Source: Thalassovita gelatinovora
Lineage (GTDB): Bacteria; Pseudomonadota; Alphaproteobacteria; Rhodobacterales; Rhodobacteraceae
Length of the DNA: 64,000 bases
Direction: 5' to 3'
Assembly (NCBI RefSeq): GCF_001458355.1
Contig: NZ_CYSA01000019.1
Span: forward strand, 1-64,000
Made by a program: the position numbers and the translations under genes. Numbering within the stretch: position 1 is the stretch's first letter; the number at the start of each line of letters is the position of its first letter. The notes beneath the pieces are model-generated. The model saw only the letters and a program-made list of their open reading frames with translations, searched no databases and was not told the DNA's origin. Shown piece after piece: positions 1 to 18,345 of this stretch.

Positions 1-888
1 CACCGATCCGGGCTTGCACAGAACCTGACCACGCTCAACCGCTTCACGGTCGATACCGCGCAGCAGCGCGCCGATATTGTCGCCCGCTTCACCGCGATCC
101 AGCAGCTTGCGGAACATTTCAACACCGGTACAGGTGGTGGTCTGAGTGTCTTTGATCCCAACGATTTCGATGGTGTCGCCGACATTGATCACGCCGCGTT
201 CGACACGACCGGTCACAACGGTCCCACGACCCGAGATCGAGAACACGTCTTCGATCGGCATCAGGAACGGCTGGTCGATGGCACGTACGGGCTCGGGGAT
301 ATAGTCATCCACGGCCGCCATCAGTTCGCGGATCTTATTTTCGCCGATTTCCGGATCGCGGCCTTCCAGCGCGGCCAGCGCCGAACCCGCGATGATCGGG
401 ATATCGTCGCCCGGGTAACCGTATTCGTTCAGCAGCTCGCGGACTTCCATTTCCACCAGCTCCAGCAGTTCCTCGTCGTCGACCTGGTCAACTTTGTTGA
501 GGAACACCACCATCGACGGGATGCCGACCTGGCGGCCCAGCAGGATGTGTTCACGGGTCTGCGGCATCGGGCCGTCAGCCGCGTTCACAACCAAGATCGC
601 GCCGTCCATCTGCGCCGCACCGGTGATCATGTTTTTCACATAGTCAGCGTGGCCGGGGCAGTCGACGTGAGCGTAGTGACGCTTGTCGGTTTCGTATTCC
701 ACATGCGCGGTCGAGATGGTGATGCCGCGGGCTTTTTCTTCCGGGGCGCCGTCAATCTGATCGTACGCTTTGAAGTCACCGAAATATTTGGTGATTGCTG
801 CGGTCAGCGTGGTTTTACCGTGGTCAACGTGGCCGATCGTGCCGATGTTGACGTGCGGTTTGTTACGCTCAAACTTTTCCTTTGCCAT
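1..888 (-). CDS. tuf: Elongation factor Tu (C-terminus cut by window edge)
   Basis: This gene encodes the GTPase that delivers aminoacyl-tRNA to the ribosomal A site. The visible 296 residues cover the G domain and part of the beta-barrel domains; roughly 95 C-terminal residues lie beyond the left edge (family length about 391-395). The P-loop GHVDHGKT is at residues 19-26 and the guanine-specificity motif NKVD follows further on. The ATG is preceded by a good AGGAGG ribosome site at 894-900 (minus strand). It is the last gene of the str operon, 54 nt after fusA. The identification is certain. Whether a second tuf copy exists elsewhere in the genome cannot be told from this window. Confidence 0.98.
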   Translation of the reverse strand, partial: MAKEKFERNKPHVNIGTIGHVDHGKTTLTAAITKYFGDFKAYDQIDGAPEEKARGITISTAHVEYETDKRHYAHVDCPGHADYVKNMITGAAQMDGAILVVNAADGPMPQTREHILLGRQVGIPSMVVFLNKVDQVDDEELLELVEMEVRELLNEYGYPGDDIPIIAGSALAALEGRDPEIGENKIRELMAAVDDYIPEPVRAIDQPFLMPIEDVFSISGRGTVVTGRVERGVINVGDTIEIVGIKDTQTTTCTGVEMFRKLLDRGEAGDNIGALLRGIDREAVERGQVLCKPGSV

Positions 889-910
889 GATGGCCTCCTT
901 TGTCTTTGGA

Positions 911-934
911 GGGGGACCGAGCAGCCGGTCCCCC
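911..934 (-). other. fusA-tuf intercistronic hairpin
   Basis: A perfect 9-bp stem (GGGGGACCG/CGGTCCCCC) with a six-base loop fills the 54-nt gap between fusA and tuf. No T-run follows it on the minus strand, so it looks like an mRNA processing or stability element rather than an intrinsic terminator. Confidence 0.5.
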
Positions 935-942
935 GAATTCTT

Positions 943-3060
943 TTAGGCGTATTTCGCCTGAATTTCGTCGCTGATATTCTGCGGCACCGGATCGTAATGC
1001 GAGAACTGCATGGTGAACTGGGCACGGCCCGACGACATCGAACGCAGAGTGTTGATGTAGCCGAACATGTTGGCCAGCGGCACATTCGCGTCGATTGCGA
1101 TGGCATTGCCACGGTTTTCCTGACCAGACACCTGACCCCGACGGGACGTCAAGTCGCCGATGATACCGCCGGTATATTCTTCCGGGGTGATCACTTCGAC
1201 TTTCATGATCGGTTCAAGCAGCTTCGCGCCGGCCTTTTTCAGACCTTCACGCATCCCTGCACGGGCCGCGATTTCAAAGGCCAGAACCGACGAGTCAACG
1301 TCATGATACGCACCATCGATCAGGGACACCTTGAAGTCGATCACCGGGAAACCGGCCATTGGGCCGCTATCCATGACAGACTTGATGCCTTTTTCGACGC
1401 CCGGAATGTATTCCTTCGGCACCGACCCGCCAACGACTTTGGATTCGAAAGAAAAACCTTCGCCCGCTTCGGTTGGTGTGATGACCATCTTGATCCGCGC
1501 GAACTGACCCGAACCACCCGACTGTTTCTTGTGGGTGTAATCGATTTCAGCTTCGTGGCTGATGGTTTCACGGTAAGCCACCTGCGGCGCACCGATATTG
1601 GCCTCAACCTTGAATTCACGCTTCAGGCGGTCAACCAGAATGTCCAGGTGGAGTTCGCCCATGCCCTTCATGATGGTCTGACCCGATTCCAGGTCAGTTT
1701 CCACGCGGAAAGACGGGTCTTCTGCAGCCAGACGGGCCAGACCCTGAGACATTTTTTCCTGGTCACCCTTGGTTTTGGGTTCGACAGCGATTTCGATCAC
1801 CGGATCGGGGAAGGTCATGGTTTCCAGAACCACCGGTTCCTTGATATCGCACAAGGTATCGCCCGTTGTGGTATCTTTCAGACCTGCCAGTGCGATGATG
1901 TCGCCTGCGAAGGCTTCCTCGATTTCCTCGCGGTTGATCGAGTGCATCATCATCATACGGCCAACGCGTTCTTTTTTGCCTTTGGTCGCATTCAGGATCG
2001 AATCGCCCTTTTTCAGCACACCGGAATAGATCCGGGTGAAGGTCAGCGAACCAACAAAGGGGTCGTTCATGATTTTGAACGCCAAGCCTGCGAAGGGCAT
2101 ATTATCATCCGCACGGCGGGGGATATTACGCTCTTCGGTTTCGTCATCAGGGGCGAAGCCCATGTAATCGACAACGTCCATCGGGCTGGGCAGATAATCG
2201 ATCACCGCGTTCAGCAGCGGTTGAACACCTTTGTTTTTGAACGCGGAACCACCCAAGACCGGAACGAAGTGCAGCGCCAAGGTGCCTTTGCGCAGCAATT
2301 TGCGCAGGGTGGCGATATCGGGCTCTTCACCTTCAAGATAGGCTTCCATCGCATCGTCGTCTTCTTCGACGGCGGCTTCGATCATTTTGCCACGCCATTC
2401 GTCGGCCATGTCCTTCAGGCTGTCGCGGATCGGTGCTTTGACCCATGATGCGCCAAGGTCTTCACCCTGCCACAGCCATTCTTCCATGGTGACCAGATCG
2501 ATCAGGCCTTCCAGTTCGGTTTCGGCACCAATCGGAATACCCACAGGAACGGCGCGTGCGCCGGTGCGGTCTTCGACCATGTGCACGCAGTTGAAGAAGT
2601 CTGCGCCGATCTTGTCCATCTTGTTGACGAAGACGATACGCGGAACCTTGTACCGGTCGGCCTGACGCCAAACGGTTTCGGTCTGCGGCTCGACACCGGC
2701 GTTGGCGTCGAGAACAGCAACCGCACCGTCGAGAACCGCCAGCGAGCGTTCGACTTCGATTGTGAAGTCAACGTGGCCGGGGGTGTCGATGATGTTCATC
2801 CGGTGCTTCGGAGTGTCAGCATTCACGCCATCTTCGGTGCGTTCCCAGAAAGTGGTGGTCGCAGCCGAAGTGATGGTGATGCCGCGTTCCTGTTCCTGCT
2901 CCATCCAGTCCATGGTGGCCGCACCATCGTGCACCTCACCAATGTTGTGGGATTTGCCGGTGTAAAACAGGATGCGTTCCGAGCAGGTGGTTTTACCTGC
3001 ATCGATGTGCGCCATGATACCGAAGTTACGGTACAGTTCGAGCGGATATTCGCGTGCCAT
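943..3060 (-). CDS. fusA: Elongation factor G
   Basis: This is the translocation GTPase (705 residues, normal length for EF-G) that moves tRNAs and mRNA after peptide bond formation and helps recycle ribosomes. The G-domain P-loop AHIDAGKTT is at residues 17-25; DTPGHVDF and NKMDK follow in the expected order. Domains II-V, including the conserved GGSGQF stretch of domain IV, are complete. It lies 21 nt downstream of rpsG and 54 nt upstream of tuf in the str operon. Only one intact reading frame is present and nothing suggests a specialised paralogue such as EF-G2. Confidence 0.99.
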   Translation of the reverse strand: MAREYPLELYRNFGIMAHIDAGKTTCSERILFYTGKSHNIGEVHDGAATMDWMEQEQERGITITSAATTTFWERTEDGVNADTPKHRMNIIDTPGHVDFTIEVERSLAVLDGAVAVLDANAGVEPQTETVWRQADRYKVPRIVFVNKMDKIGADFFNCVHMVEDRTGARAVPVGIPIGAETELEGLIDLVTMEEWLWQGEDLGASWVKAPIRDSLKDMADEWRGKMIEAAVEEDDDAMEAYLEGEEPDIATLRKLLRKGTLALHFVPVLGGSAFKNKGVQPLLNAVIDYLPSPMDVVDYMGFAPDDETEERNIPRRADDNMPFAGLAFKIMNDPFVGSLTFTRIYSGVLKKGDSILNATKGKKERVGRMMMMHSINREEIEEAFAGDIIALAGLKDTTTGDTLCDIKEPVVLETMTFPDPVIEIAVEPKTKGDQEKMSQGLARLAAEDPSFRVETDLESGQTIMKGMGELHLDILVDRLKREFKVEANIGAPQVAYRETISHEAEIDYTHKKQSGGSGQFARIKMVITPTEAGEGFSFESKVVGGSVPKEYIPGVEKGIKSVMDSGPMAGFPVIDFKVSLIDGAYHDVDSSVLAFEIAARAGMREGLKKAGAKLLEPIMKVEVITPEEYTGGIIGDLTSRRGQVSGQENRGNAIAIDANVPLANMFGYINTLRSMSSGRAQFTMQFSHYDPVPQNISDEIQAKYA

Positions 3061-3081
3061 TGGTTTCGTACCTTCGTGGAT

Positions 3082-3564
<483 letters not shown>

Positions 3565-3936
3565 TTACTTCGGACGCTTGGCGCCGTATTTCGAACGACG
3601 TTGTTTACGGTCTTTGACGCCCTGGGTATCCAAAACACCACGCAGAATGTGGTAACGGACACCCGGAAGGTCTTTCACTCGGCCGCCACGGATCAGGACA
3701 ACAGAGTGTTCCTGAAGGTTGTGGCTTTCACCGGGAATGTACGAAATGACTTCGAAACCGTTGGTCAGGCGAACCTTTGCAACTTTACGCATAGCCGAGT
3801 TCGGCTTCTTCGGCGTGGTGGTATACACACGGGTACACACGCCACGCTTTTGCGGGCACTGTTCCAGGTGCATGGATTTCGAACGTTTGACTTTGGGCTG
3901 CCGCGGTTTGCGGATCAGCTGCTGAATCGTTGGCAT
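3565..3936 (-). CDS. rpsL: 30S ribosomal protein S12
   Basis: S12 is part of the decoding centre. The start [10 protein letters not shown] gives the canonical 123 residues, so I use the ATG at 3936 rather than an in-frame upstream start at 3963. The two regions altered in streptomycin-resistant mutants of other bacteria (TPKKPNS and GGRVKDLPG) have the wild-type sequence, and the aspartate that is methylthiolated in many bacteria is in the second. It is the first gene of the str operon, 230 nt downstream of a strong predicted promoter. Confidence 0.99.
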   Translation of the reverse strand: MPTIQQLIRKPRQPKVKRSKSMHLEQCPQKRGVCTRVYTTTPKKPNSAMRKVAKVRLTNGFEVISYIPGESHNLQEHSVVLIRGGRVKDLPGVRYHILRGVLDTQGVKDRKQRRSKYGAKRPK

Positions 3937-4165
3937 TGGGTCGCTTTCCCCGTTTCCTAACACATCTGCCAGTGACCGGAGCCACCGACGGTTTCAATTC
4001 TTTGCATCACGCGCGTCCGCATAACACAAAAACCGCAATCGTTCCCATTCCGAGGCGAACGACGCGGTGAGTTCCCAGAGGACCGAAGCTTCAAAGTAGC
4101 TTGGGACTTGGCCACTGCAATTTTGATATCGGCGACAGGGGCGTCCCTCTTTGCCGGATGTGGCG

Positions 4166-4194
4166 CGTATAGGGGGAGTCGGAAGGCTTGTCAA
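4166..4194 (-). promoter_or_regulatory. Strong sigma70-type promoter of the str operon
   Basis: On the minus strand a perfect TTGACA (-35, 4189-4194) is followed by a 17-bp spacer and TATACG (-10, 4166-4171). Transcription would start near 4159, leaving a leader of about 220 nt before rpsL. This is the best promoter match I found in the window and it sits where a ribosomal-protein operon needs one. Confidence 0.75.
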
Positions 4195-4214
4195 CAAGCG
4201 CCGGGGCGTCCGCG

Positions 4215-5066
4215 TCATTCTTGGCCAAGGACCGTGTCCCATGCCATTTTCAACCTGTCCAAGGGAATGTTGAAACGCTCCATCATAGTTTCGGGCAGCT
4301 TGTCCTTGTCGAACCAAACTTCTTCGGAATTATGCGGATTATAGCTGACCGAACTGTCGTTTTCTCCATGCGCCCCGCGCAGGAACATCGGCACCCGCGG
4401 GAAAGACAGCATCGGGATGCGTTTCCACATCTGCGCATGATTGAAATGCAGAAGGCTTTCGGCTGCCTGTGGCCGCAGATACAGCACCAACCCCGGGGTC
4501 CAGTACCGCGTCGTCACCGGGATCAGTTTGACCCCCGACAAGTCGGTTTGCAGGATGAAACCCTTATTGAAATCCAGCGCCAGTTTTCCGCCGTTGCGAA
4601 AGATGCCCTTTACCTTGGGAAAGAAATCGCGGGTTCGTTCGACGAAATCAACCGAAACTGCATCGTCGTCGTCCAAGCGGAATTCAGCCACTGCGCGCAC
4701 ATCCATATCGCGTTCGGCCACCATCACGTCGCGACAGACGTCTTGATGGTGTTGACCTTCACGGGCGAACACCGGCTTGATCTGGGGAATGTCGGCAATA
4801 AGGTCCAGCACCTGCGATCGCGTCGGGTCTGGCAGAGTATCCCCCATCAACAGAATGATCTTGAAATCCGGATCTGTCTGCGCCCTGAGCGATGGCAGCA
4901 CGACCTGTTCCAGATAAAACAGCCGTAATTGCAACCTTAGCGGATCGTAAAGCGCTTGCCGCAGCGTTTCGAACCCACCTTCTTCTTCTTTCTGAAATGC
5001 CCCAGGGGCGGAAGGATAGGACCACCGGCACAAGCCAAGGATTTGGACTTCGACTGTCAAATTCAA
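4215..5066 (-). CDS. Putative rhamnosyltransferase-type glycosyltransferase
   Basis: The protein resembles the Pfam 'putative rhamnosyl transferase' family (PF11316) found next to polysaccharide and cell-surface genes. It opens with the strand QILGLCRWSYP and carries the acidic FRLDDDDAVS motif expected to bind nucleotide sugar and metal. The donor sugar is unknown. The start is uncertain: two TTG codons (5066 and 5060) lie directly after the stop of the EamA gene, and an ATG at 5141 would overlap that gene by 74 nt. I prefer the TTG start because the family begins near this point and because it would be translationally coupled to EamA. It ends 21 nt before the str promoter. Confidence 0.7.
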   Translation of the reverse strand: MNLTVEVQILGLCRWSYPSAPGAFQKEEEGGFETLRQALYDPLRLQLRLFYLEQVVLPSLRAQTDPDFKIILLMGDTLPDPTRSQVLDLIADIPQIKPVFAREGQHHQDVCRDVMVAERDMDVRAVAEFRLDDDDAVSVDFVERTRDFFPKVKGIFRNGGKLALDFNKGFILQTDLSGVKLIPVTTRYWTPGLVLYLRPQAAESLLHFNHAQMWKRIPMLSFPRVPMFLRGAHGENDSSVSYNPHNSEEVWFDKDKLPETMMERFNIPLDRLKMAWDTVLGQE

Positions 5067-5067
5067 T

Positions 5068-5955
5068 TCACCCGTTACGTTTCGTCTGCTTGGCAATCTG
5101 GCCTTCCCGGTAAAGCATGAAAACACCACTGCAGACAACAATTGCCGCCCCGATCAGCGTCAATGGGGCCGGCCAGTCACCGAAAACGAACCAACCCAGC
5201 GTCAAGGCCCAGATAAGTCCGGTATAGCGAAACGGTGCGATAAAGCTGATTTCGCCAACCCGCATGACCAGCACCGAACACAGATATCCGGCAATGATCG
5301 ATACCGAAGACGCCACGATGACCCCCCATGTCCGCACGTCCATTTCCACCCAATCCCGGCCCAGACCGGCCAAGCCAAAAAACACCATCACCGACATTGA
5401 CGTTGTCCATGTCACCAGCATCGATGGGGTGCTGCGCGACAGCCTGCGGGTGACCAGATCACGCATCGTCACGAACCCCACCGCGATCAGCGCATAGACG
5501 GAATACAGCGTGAATCCCTCAGCCCCCGGCCGTACGATCAGCAAAACCCCCAGCAACCCGACAAGGATCGCTGACATCCGGCGCCAGCCGAGGCTTTCAC
5601 GAAAGAGCAGAGCCGCCAGCAGAGACACCGTTAGCGGCAACGATTGCAGGATCGCCGTGACGTTGGCGATGGGCATATGGAACAGCGCGGTCAGGAAAAA
5701 ATAGGCAGAGCCGATTTCTGCCACGATGCGAAGCGCGATCAACCCCAGATCGCGGCGCGGCAACCGAAAGTGTAAGACACCTAGCCGCCATGCCCAGACC
5801 CCTGTGAACAGAGAAGTCAGTATTCCACGCAGGAACAAGAGCTGAAAAAGCGGTACATCGCCTGACAGCACCTTCATGAAGGTGTCGTTGATGGTGAAGG
5901 CCGCCATAGAAGCCATCATCAGCAATGCACCACGCATATTGTCAGAAAGGGGCAT
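5068..5955 (-). CDS. EamA/DMT-family membrane transporter
   Basis: A 295-residue inner-membrane protein with about ten hydrophobic segments arranged as two EamA repeats, as in drug/metabolite transporters. The N-terminal motif MRGALLMMASMAAFTINDTFMK is typical of roseobacter DMT proteins. The substrate cannot be deduced; relatives export amino acids, nucleotides or metabolites. Its stop codon touches the start of the downstream glycosyltransferase, so the two form a small operon between rpoC and rpsL. Confidence 0.85.
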   Translation of the reverse strand: MPLSDNMRGALLMMASMAAFTINDTFMKVLSGDVPLFQLLFLRGILTSLFTGVWAWRLGVLHFRLPRRDLGLIALRIVAEIGSAYFFLTALFHMPIANVTAILQSLPLTVSLLAALLFRESLGWRRMSAILVGLLGVLLIVRPGAEGFTLYSVYALIAVGFVTMRDLVTRRLSRSTPSMLVTWTTSMSVMVFFGLAGLGRDWVEMDVRTWGVIVASSVSIIAGYLCSVLVMRVGEISFIAPFRYTGLIWALTLGWFVFGDWPAPLTLIGAAIVVCSGVFMLYREGQIAKQTKRNG

Positions 5956-6062
5956 TTGGGGATCTCGGAATTAAAGACCCGCAACTGCTGCATATTTTTC
6001 GTTGCGCCGTCCAGAGAAAAGAACCATCCCGACCGCTCTGAGCCCCCCTGCCCCGCAAACTG

Positions 6063-6092
6063 AAAAGGCCCCCGCAAATGCGAGGGCCTTTT
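6063..6092 (-). terminator. Intrinsic terminator after rpoC
   Basis: AAAAGGCCC pairs with GGGCCTTTT around an inner CGC/GCG and an AAAT loop, 20 nt beyond the rpoC stop. The flanking A and T runs make it usable in both directions. It marks the end of the rplJL-rpoBC unit. Confidence 0.8.
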
Positions 6093-6111
6093 CGTCATCA
6101 GTTTCGGACGT

Positions 6112-10353
<4,242 letters not shown>

Positions 10354-10405
10354 TTTGATACCTCAAATTTTGCGGAAGGGGGGACGGGATGAGGGCGCGA
10401 CGCCC

Positions 10406-14542
<4,137 letters not shown>

Positions 14543-14728
14543 GACAGTCGTCACCTTTCGTTTCCAATCGGTCGCGCCTGCCGTCGGGCCCCGGCAGCAC
14601 GTCCATTTGAAACAGGTTGATTACGATCCATTCATGGTTTCTGTCCCACCAGAAACCTCCCGATCACAGAACCAAACCTTAGAAAACGCCCCACCTCAAA
14701 TCAGAGAGGCACTTGCTAAGACAGGTTC

Positions 14729-14756
14729 GGCTGGGCCCGGATTCCCGGACCCAGCC
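14729..14756 (-). other. Hairpin between rplL and rpoB
   Basis: GGCTGGG/CCCAGCC encloses an inner CCGG/CCGG pairing. The T-tract behind it on the minus strand is poor. In E. coli the same gap holds a partial terminator and an RNase III site that set the ribosomal protein to polymerase ratio; this hairpin is a candidate counterpart by position only. Confidence 0.5.
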
Positions 14757-14791
14757 TGAATTTAACGGGGCATTTGCGCCCCCAAAGCCGA

Positions 14792-15172
14792 TTACTTCAG
14801 TTCGACTTCGGCGCCAGCTGCTTCCAGCTTGCCTTTGATTTCTTCGGCTTCGTCTTTCGACACGCCTTCTTTCACGGCTTTGCCACCTGCTTCGACCAGT
14901 TCTTTGGCTTCTTTCAGGCCCAGACCGGTGATGCCGCGGACTTCCTTGATCACGTTGATCTTGGAGGCGCCGGCCGATTTCAGGATGACGTCGAATTCGG
15001 TCTGCTCTTCAGCAGCTGCGCCACCGGCGTCGCCACCAGCTGCCGCCATCATCACAGCGCCACCAGCGGCGGGCTCGATGCCGTATTCGTCTTTCAGGAT
15101 GGTTTTCAGTTCTTGAGCTTCCAGCAGGGTCAGACCTACGATTTGCTCAGCAAGTGCTTTCAGATCAGCCAT
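14792..15172 (-). CDS. rplL: 50S ribosomal protein L7/L12
   Basis: The stalk protein (126 residues) that recruits translational GTPases. The N-terminal dimerisation helix ([19 protein letters not shown]), an Ala/Gly-rich hinge (about residues 35-52) and the C-terminal domain with the [12 protein letters not shown] helix are all present. It lies 71 nt after rplJ, which encodes its ribosomal anchor L10. As several copies per ribosome are needed, its higher expression relative to rpoBC is probably set by the hairpin downstream. Confidence 0.99.
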   Translation of the reverse strand: MADLKALAEQIVGLTLLEAQELKTILKDEYGIEPAAGGAVMMAAAGGDAGGAAAEEQTEFDVILKSAGASKINVIKEVRGITGLGLKEAKELVEAGGKAVKEGVSKDEAEEIKGKLEAAGAEVELK

Positions 15173-15243
15173 TTTACTGTTTTCCGTTCGTTTAGATGTG
15201 TTCCAACGTGAAGGTTCTTACCCCACGCAGATCAAAAGGTTGC

Positions 15244-15762
15244 TTACGCGGCTTCCGCCTTCTCTTCGATGGTCGAAAGAATGCTCGCGATATTCGAAGC
15301 AGGAGCGCCAATCGCGCCGGCGATATTCGATGCAGGTGCGGCGATACAACCAACGATCGAGGCAATAAGTTCCTCGCGCGAAGGCATTTTCGACACGGCT
15401 GCAACGCCGTCACGATCCAGAGCGTTCTCACCCATTGCACCGCCGAGGATTTCGAATTTCGAATTATCCTTGGCGAAGCCCTCGGCCACCTTGGCAGCTG
15501 CCACGGGGTCCTCGGAATAGGTCAGAACGGTCATACCCGAAAGGTAGTCAGCAATGCTTGCGCAGGGCTTTCCTTCCAGAGCGATTTTGGCGAGCTTGTT
15601 CTTGGCGACACGTACGGACCCACCGGCTTCGCGGGCGCGAGCACGAAGGTCCTGCATCTCAGCAACCGTGAGACCTGCGTAGTGGGCTACGACCACAACG
15701 CCAGAGCTTTCAAAGATCTGGCCGAGTTCGTCGACCAACTTCTCTTTTTGTGCTCTATCCAC
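15244..15762 (-). CDS. rplJ: 50S ribosomal protein L10
   Basis: L10 anchors L7/L12 dimers at the base of the ribosomal stalk. I use the GTG start at 15762 ([13 protein letters not shown]), which gives the usual 172 residues and has GGAG seven nt upstream; an in-frame ATG at 15813 would add 17 residues without similarity to the family. It heads the rplJL-rpoBC segment and is preceded by a 369-nt leader with two terminator-like hairpins. In other bacteria the L10-L12 complex represses its own leader. Confidence 0.97.
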   Translation of the reverse strand: MDRAQKEKLVDELGQIFESSGVVVVAHYAGLTVAEMQDLRARAREAGGSVRVAKNKLAKIALEGKPCASIADYLSGMTVLTYSEDPVAAAKVAEGFAKDNSKFEILGGAMGENALDRDGVAAVSKMPSREELIASIVGCIAAPASNIAGAIGAPASNIASILSTIEEKAEAA

Positions 15763-15945
15763 AGTTTCACTCCAATTATGGGGGTTTCCCCCCGGCTCTT
15801 CACTGCCGGGCAAGCCCGGCGACTAAGTCCGAATTACGGGGCAAAGCCAAAATCGCCCGAGGAACCCAGGCTGAATTGGTTATTCCCGTCTCAGGCAGGA
15901 AATTAAGGCACCAAATGACACCACCCACCGTCTTGGACGAAACAA

Positions 15946-15977
15946 AATAAAGCGCACGAAGAATCGCACGCTTTATT
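15946..15977 (-). terminator. Attenuator-like hairpin in the rplJ leader
   Basis: In minus-strand RNA the two arms pair over 14 bp, including two adjacent G-U wobbles, around a UUCU loop, and the stem runs into UUGUUU. In the plus-strand transcript the two wobbles become C-A mismatches, so the structure favours the rplJ direction. It lies about 185 nt before the rplJ start and could reduce read-through into rplJL-rpoBC. Confidence 0.65.
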
Positions 15978-15986
15978 CCGCAGTGC

Positions 15987-16015
15987 TGTCTAGACCAGTT
16001 ATCGGGGGTTTCCAA
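15987..16015 (-). promoter_or_regulatory. Weak promoter candidate upstream of rplJ
   Basis: TTGGAA (16010-16015), a 17-bp spacer and TAGACA (15987-15992) on the minus strand. The implied start site lies almost at the foot of the 15946-15977 hairpin, which is odd for a promoter and lowers confidence. Confidence 0.35.
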
Positions 16016-16083
16016 GAGGGGAAGGCAAAATATTTCTCATTCCTGCCCTCGCTCTTGGACGCCAAAAATTCCGTCACCAAAAA

Positions 16084-16109
16084 ATAAGGACGCCAAAAGG
16101 CGCCCTTAT
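16084..16109 (-). terminator. Intrinsic terminator after rplA
   Basis: An 11-bp stem with one G-U wobble and a UUUU loop, followed directly by six U residues in the minus-strand transcript, 23 nt after the rplA stop. The wobble position is a mismatch on the other strand, so it is directional. Confidence 0.8.
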
Positions 16110-16131
16110 CTCAAATCAGTTCGAAGTTCGC

Positions 16132-16830
16132 TTACCCGACGTTTGCCGACGACACGTCGATGCTGACGCCCGGACCCATGGTCGAGCTGATCGCGATCTT
16201 CTTCATGTAAGCGCCTTTGGCTCCCGTCGGCTTGGCCTTGGCAACGGCCGAAACGAACGCCTTGACGTTCTCGACCAGCTTGGCTTCATCGAAGGATGCC
16301 TTGCCAACACCAGCGTGAACCACACCGGCTTTTTCGGCGCGGAACTGAACTTCACCACCCTTGGCGGCAGCGACAGCCTCTTTCACATCCATGGTCACGG
16401 TACCGACCTTGGGGTTCGGCATCAGGTTGCGCGGACCCAAGATTTTACCCAGACGACCGACAACAGGCATCATATCCGGGGTCGCGATGCAACGATCGAA
16501 ATCGATCTTGCCGCCCTGGATGGCTTCCATCAAGTCTTCGGCGCCAACGATATCCGCGCCTGCGGCCTGAGCTTCTTCTGCCTTGGGGCCACGGGCGAAC
16601 ACGGCGACGCGCACGGTTTTGCCGGTGCCGTTGGGCAGGCTGACAACGCCGCGAACCATCTGATCGGCGTGACGAGTGTCGACGCCCAGATTCATCGCGA
16701 TTTCGATGGTTTCATCGAATTTGGCGTTGGCATTTGCCTTGACCAGTGCGACCGCTTCTTCAACGGTCAGATTTTCTTTGCCTGCGAAAGCTTCGCGGGC
16801 AGCGGTGGTGCGTTTTCCAAGCTTTGCCAT
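16132..16830 (-). CDS. rplA: 50S ribosomal protein L1
   Basis: L1 (232 residues) binds 23S rRNA in the mobile stalk that helps release E-site tRNA, and in E. coli represses its own L11-L1 message. The N-terminus ([14 protein letters not shown]) and the segment [14 protein letters not shown] are family signatures. It follows rplK after a single base, so translation of the two is likely coupled. It is followed by a strong terminator. Confidence 0.99.
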   Translation of the reverse strand: MAKLGKRTTAAREAFAGKENLTVEEAVALVKANANAKFDETIEIAMNLGVDTRHADQMVRGVVSLPNGTGKTVRVAVFARGPKAEEAQAAGADIVGAEDLMEAIQGGKIDFDRCIATPDMMPVVGRLGKILGPRNLMPNPKVGTVTMDVKEAVAAAKGGEVQFRAEKAGVVHAGVGKASFDEAKLVENVKAFVSAVAKAKPTGAKGAYMKKIAISSTMGPGVSIDVSSANVG

Positions 16831-16831
16831 C

Positions 16832-17257
16832 TTACTTCACCTCAATGCCCATGGACCGGGCGGACCCGAGGATGATCTGCATCGCCGCTTCAATATCGTT
16901 GGCGTTCAGGTCTTTCATCTTGGCTTCGGCGATTTCTTTCACCTGAGCGACACTGACCGAACCCACGGTTTCACGACCGGGCGTCTTGGCGCCCGACTTC
17001 AGCTTGGCAGCTTTTTTCAGGTAATATGACGCGGGCGGCGTCTTGATGTCCATGGTGAAGGACTTGTCCTGATAATAGCTGATGATGGTCGGGCACGGTG
17101 CGCCCGCTTCCATGTCCTGCGTCTTGGCGTTGAACGCCTTGCAGAATTCCATGATGTTGATGCCGCGCTGACCCAGCGCCGGACCAACCGGCGGGGACGG
17201 GTTTGCTTGACCGGCGGGCACCTGCAGTTTCAGTGTGCCGACGAGTTTCTTGGCCAT
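16832..17257 (-). CDS. rplK: 50S ribosomal protein L11
   Basis: L11 (141 residues) forms the GTPase-associated centre with 23S rRNA and is the site where RelA senses uncharged tRNA. The N-terminal domain motif [20 protein letters not shown]-type proline-rich stretch and the C-terminal RNA-binding domain are complete. It starts 127 nt after nusG and runs straight into rplA. Confidence 0.99.
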   Translation of the reverse strand: MAKKLVGTLKLQVPAGQANPSPPVGPALGQRGINIMEFCKAFNAKTQDMEAGAPCPTIISYYQDKSFTMDIKTPPASYYLKKAAKLKSGAKTPGRETVGSVSVAQVKEIAEAKMKDLNANDIEAAMQIILGSARSMGIEVK

Positions 17258-17358
17258 GTGGCCTCTCCTTTTTCCAACACCCCTCGAACGCGATCTCGGG
17301 GCTGCTCAGTTGTGTGGTCTGGTCTGGACATCGCGATGCCCTCGCCTCCCACGTCGGG

Positions 17359-17378
17359 GGCCGCCACGACTGGCGGCC
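17359..17378 (-). other. Hairpin after nusG
   Basis: A perfect 8-bp stem (GGCCGCCA/TGGCGGCC) with a CGAC loop, 7 nt downstream of the nusG stop. No T-run follows, so it is more likely a pause or processing signal than a terminator. Confidence 0.4.
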
Positions 17379-17384
17379 ATTCGA

Positions 17385-17918
17385 TCAGATCTGTTTGGTG
17401 ACCTGAGCGAAATCCAGTTCGACCGGGGTTTCGCGGCCAAAGATCGACACGGAAACTTTCAGCTTCTGCGAATCTTCGTCCACTTCCTCGATCATGCCGT
17501 CGAAATCTTCGAACGGGCCGTCGTTGACCTTGACCCTCTCGCCCACTTCGAAGCGGATCAGCGTACGCGGCGCTTCTTCGCCTTCCTGCACGCGGTTCAG
17601 GATCTGGTTCACTTCTGCGTCACGCATCGGCATCGGGCGGCCTTGCGGACCCAAGAAACCGGTGACGCGGTTGATCGAATTGATCAAGTGATAACCTTGG
17701 TCGCTCATTTCCATCCGCACCAGAACGTAACCGGGCATGAAACGGCGTTCGGTTGTCACCTTCTTACCGCGGCGCACCTCGATCACTTCTTCGGTCGGCA
17801 CCAGAACTTCATCGATTTCGTCCTGCAGACCGTTTTCTTCTGCGGATTGACGAATCTGCTCGGCGACTTTCTTCTCGAAGTTCGAGAGAACGCTCACCGA
17901 ATACCAACGCTTCGCCAT
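17385..17918 (-). CDS. nusG: Transcription termination/antitermination factor NusG
   Basis: NusG (177 residues from [10 protein letters not shown]) binds RNA polymerase, suppresses pausing and links transcription with Rho or the ribosome. The N-terminal NGN domain ([17 protein letters not shown]) is followed by the C-terminal KOW domain with the motif [13 protein letters not shown]. An ATG 16 codons upstream (17966) is in frame, but family members start at MAKRWY. It lies between secE and rplK as in most bacteria. Confidence 0.98.
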   Translation of the reverse strand: MAKRWYSVSVLSNFEKKVAEQIRQSAEENGLQDEIDEVLVPTEEVIEVRRGKKVTTERRFMPGYVLVRMEMSDQGYHLINSINRVTGFLGPQGRPMPMRDAEVNQILNRVQEGEEAPRTLIRFEVGERVKVNDGPFEDFDGMIEEVDEDSQKLKVSVSIFGRETPVELDFAQVTKQI

Positions 17919-18007
17919 CTTGATCCCGTCCTTGCATCCACGCGCCCCAAAGGGCAGAAATTCCAATCAATTCCGAGCTTTCGCCCGTTTCTCCCGAAAA
18001 TAAAAAA

Positions 18008-18036
18008 GCGGCGTGCAACTCGAATCGCCGCACGCC
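18008..18036 (-). terminator. Terminator-like hairpin between secE and nusG
   Basis: GGCGTGC/GCACGCC, or alternatively GCGGCG/CGCCGC, forms a GC-rich stem that ends in a run of six T on the minus strand. It lies about 80 nt after secE and about 90 nt before nusG. Since nusG has no obvious independent promoter, it is more likely a partial terminator than a full stop. Confidence 0.6.
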
Positions 18037-18115
18037 ATTTCCGGATGAGGCCTGTCACCTACCCCCGAACCCTTTCGAATTCAAGAGAAAAGGCATCAAA
18101 CAAAGGCCCCAGACC

Positions 18116-18313
18116 TTAGCCGAACATCGACAACAGTCCGCGCAACCCGCCCTTGATCGCCAGATCGACCAGCGCAAAGAAAATCGCGGTCACCGTCGCC
18201 ATGATGAACACCATCACGGTGGTCAGCAACACCTCGCGCCGGGTCGGCCAGGCGACCTTGCCCACTTCGCTGCGGACCTGCTGAATGAACTGAAGCGGAT
18301 TTGTGCGTGCCAT
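18116..18313 (-). CDS. secE: Preprotein translocase subunit SecE
   Basis: A 65-residue single-pass membrane protein that stabilises SecY in the translocon. The conserved amphipathic helix (FIQQVRSEVGKVAWPTRREVL) precedes one transmembrane segment at about residues 30-55. The short form is typical of alphaproteobacteria, unlike the three-helix E. coli protein. The usual proteobacterial neighbour upstream, tRNA-Trp behind a tuf copy, is absent here; a YtoQ gene is found instead. Confidence 0.96.
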   Translation of the reverse strand: MARTNPLQFIQQVRSEVGKVAWPTRREVLLTTVMVFIMATVTAIFFALVDLAIKGGLRGLLSMFG

Positions 18314-18345
18314 GCTTTCGTCTTTTCTGTCTGGGATGGGCCGCA

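Larger units (their letters stand above)
15763..16131. other. rplA-rplJ intergenic region and rplJ leader
   Basis: This 369-nt stretch has no gene. On the minus strand it holds, in order, an intrinsic terminator for rplA (16084-16109), a weak promoter candidate (15987-16015) and a second terminator-like hairpin (15946-15977), followed by about 180 nt of leader up to rplJ. The layout separates the L11/L1 pair from the L10/L12-polymerase genes. Confidence 0.7.

Noticed and set aside
547-2448. Long plus-strand open frame over tuf and fusA
   Set aside because: It covers parts of two conserved genes on the opposite strand and its translation has no domain character.
17359-17378. Intrinsic terminator after nusG
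   Set aside because: The stem is perfect but no T-run follows in the direction of transcription, so I list it only as a hairpin.
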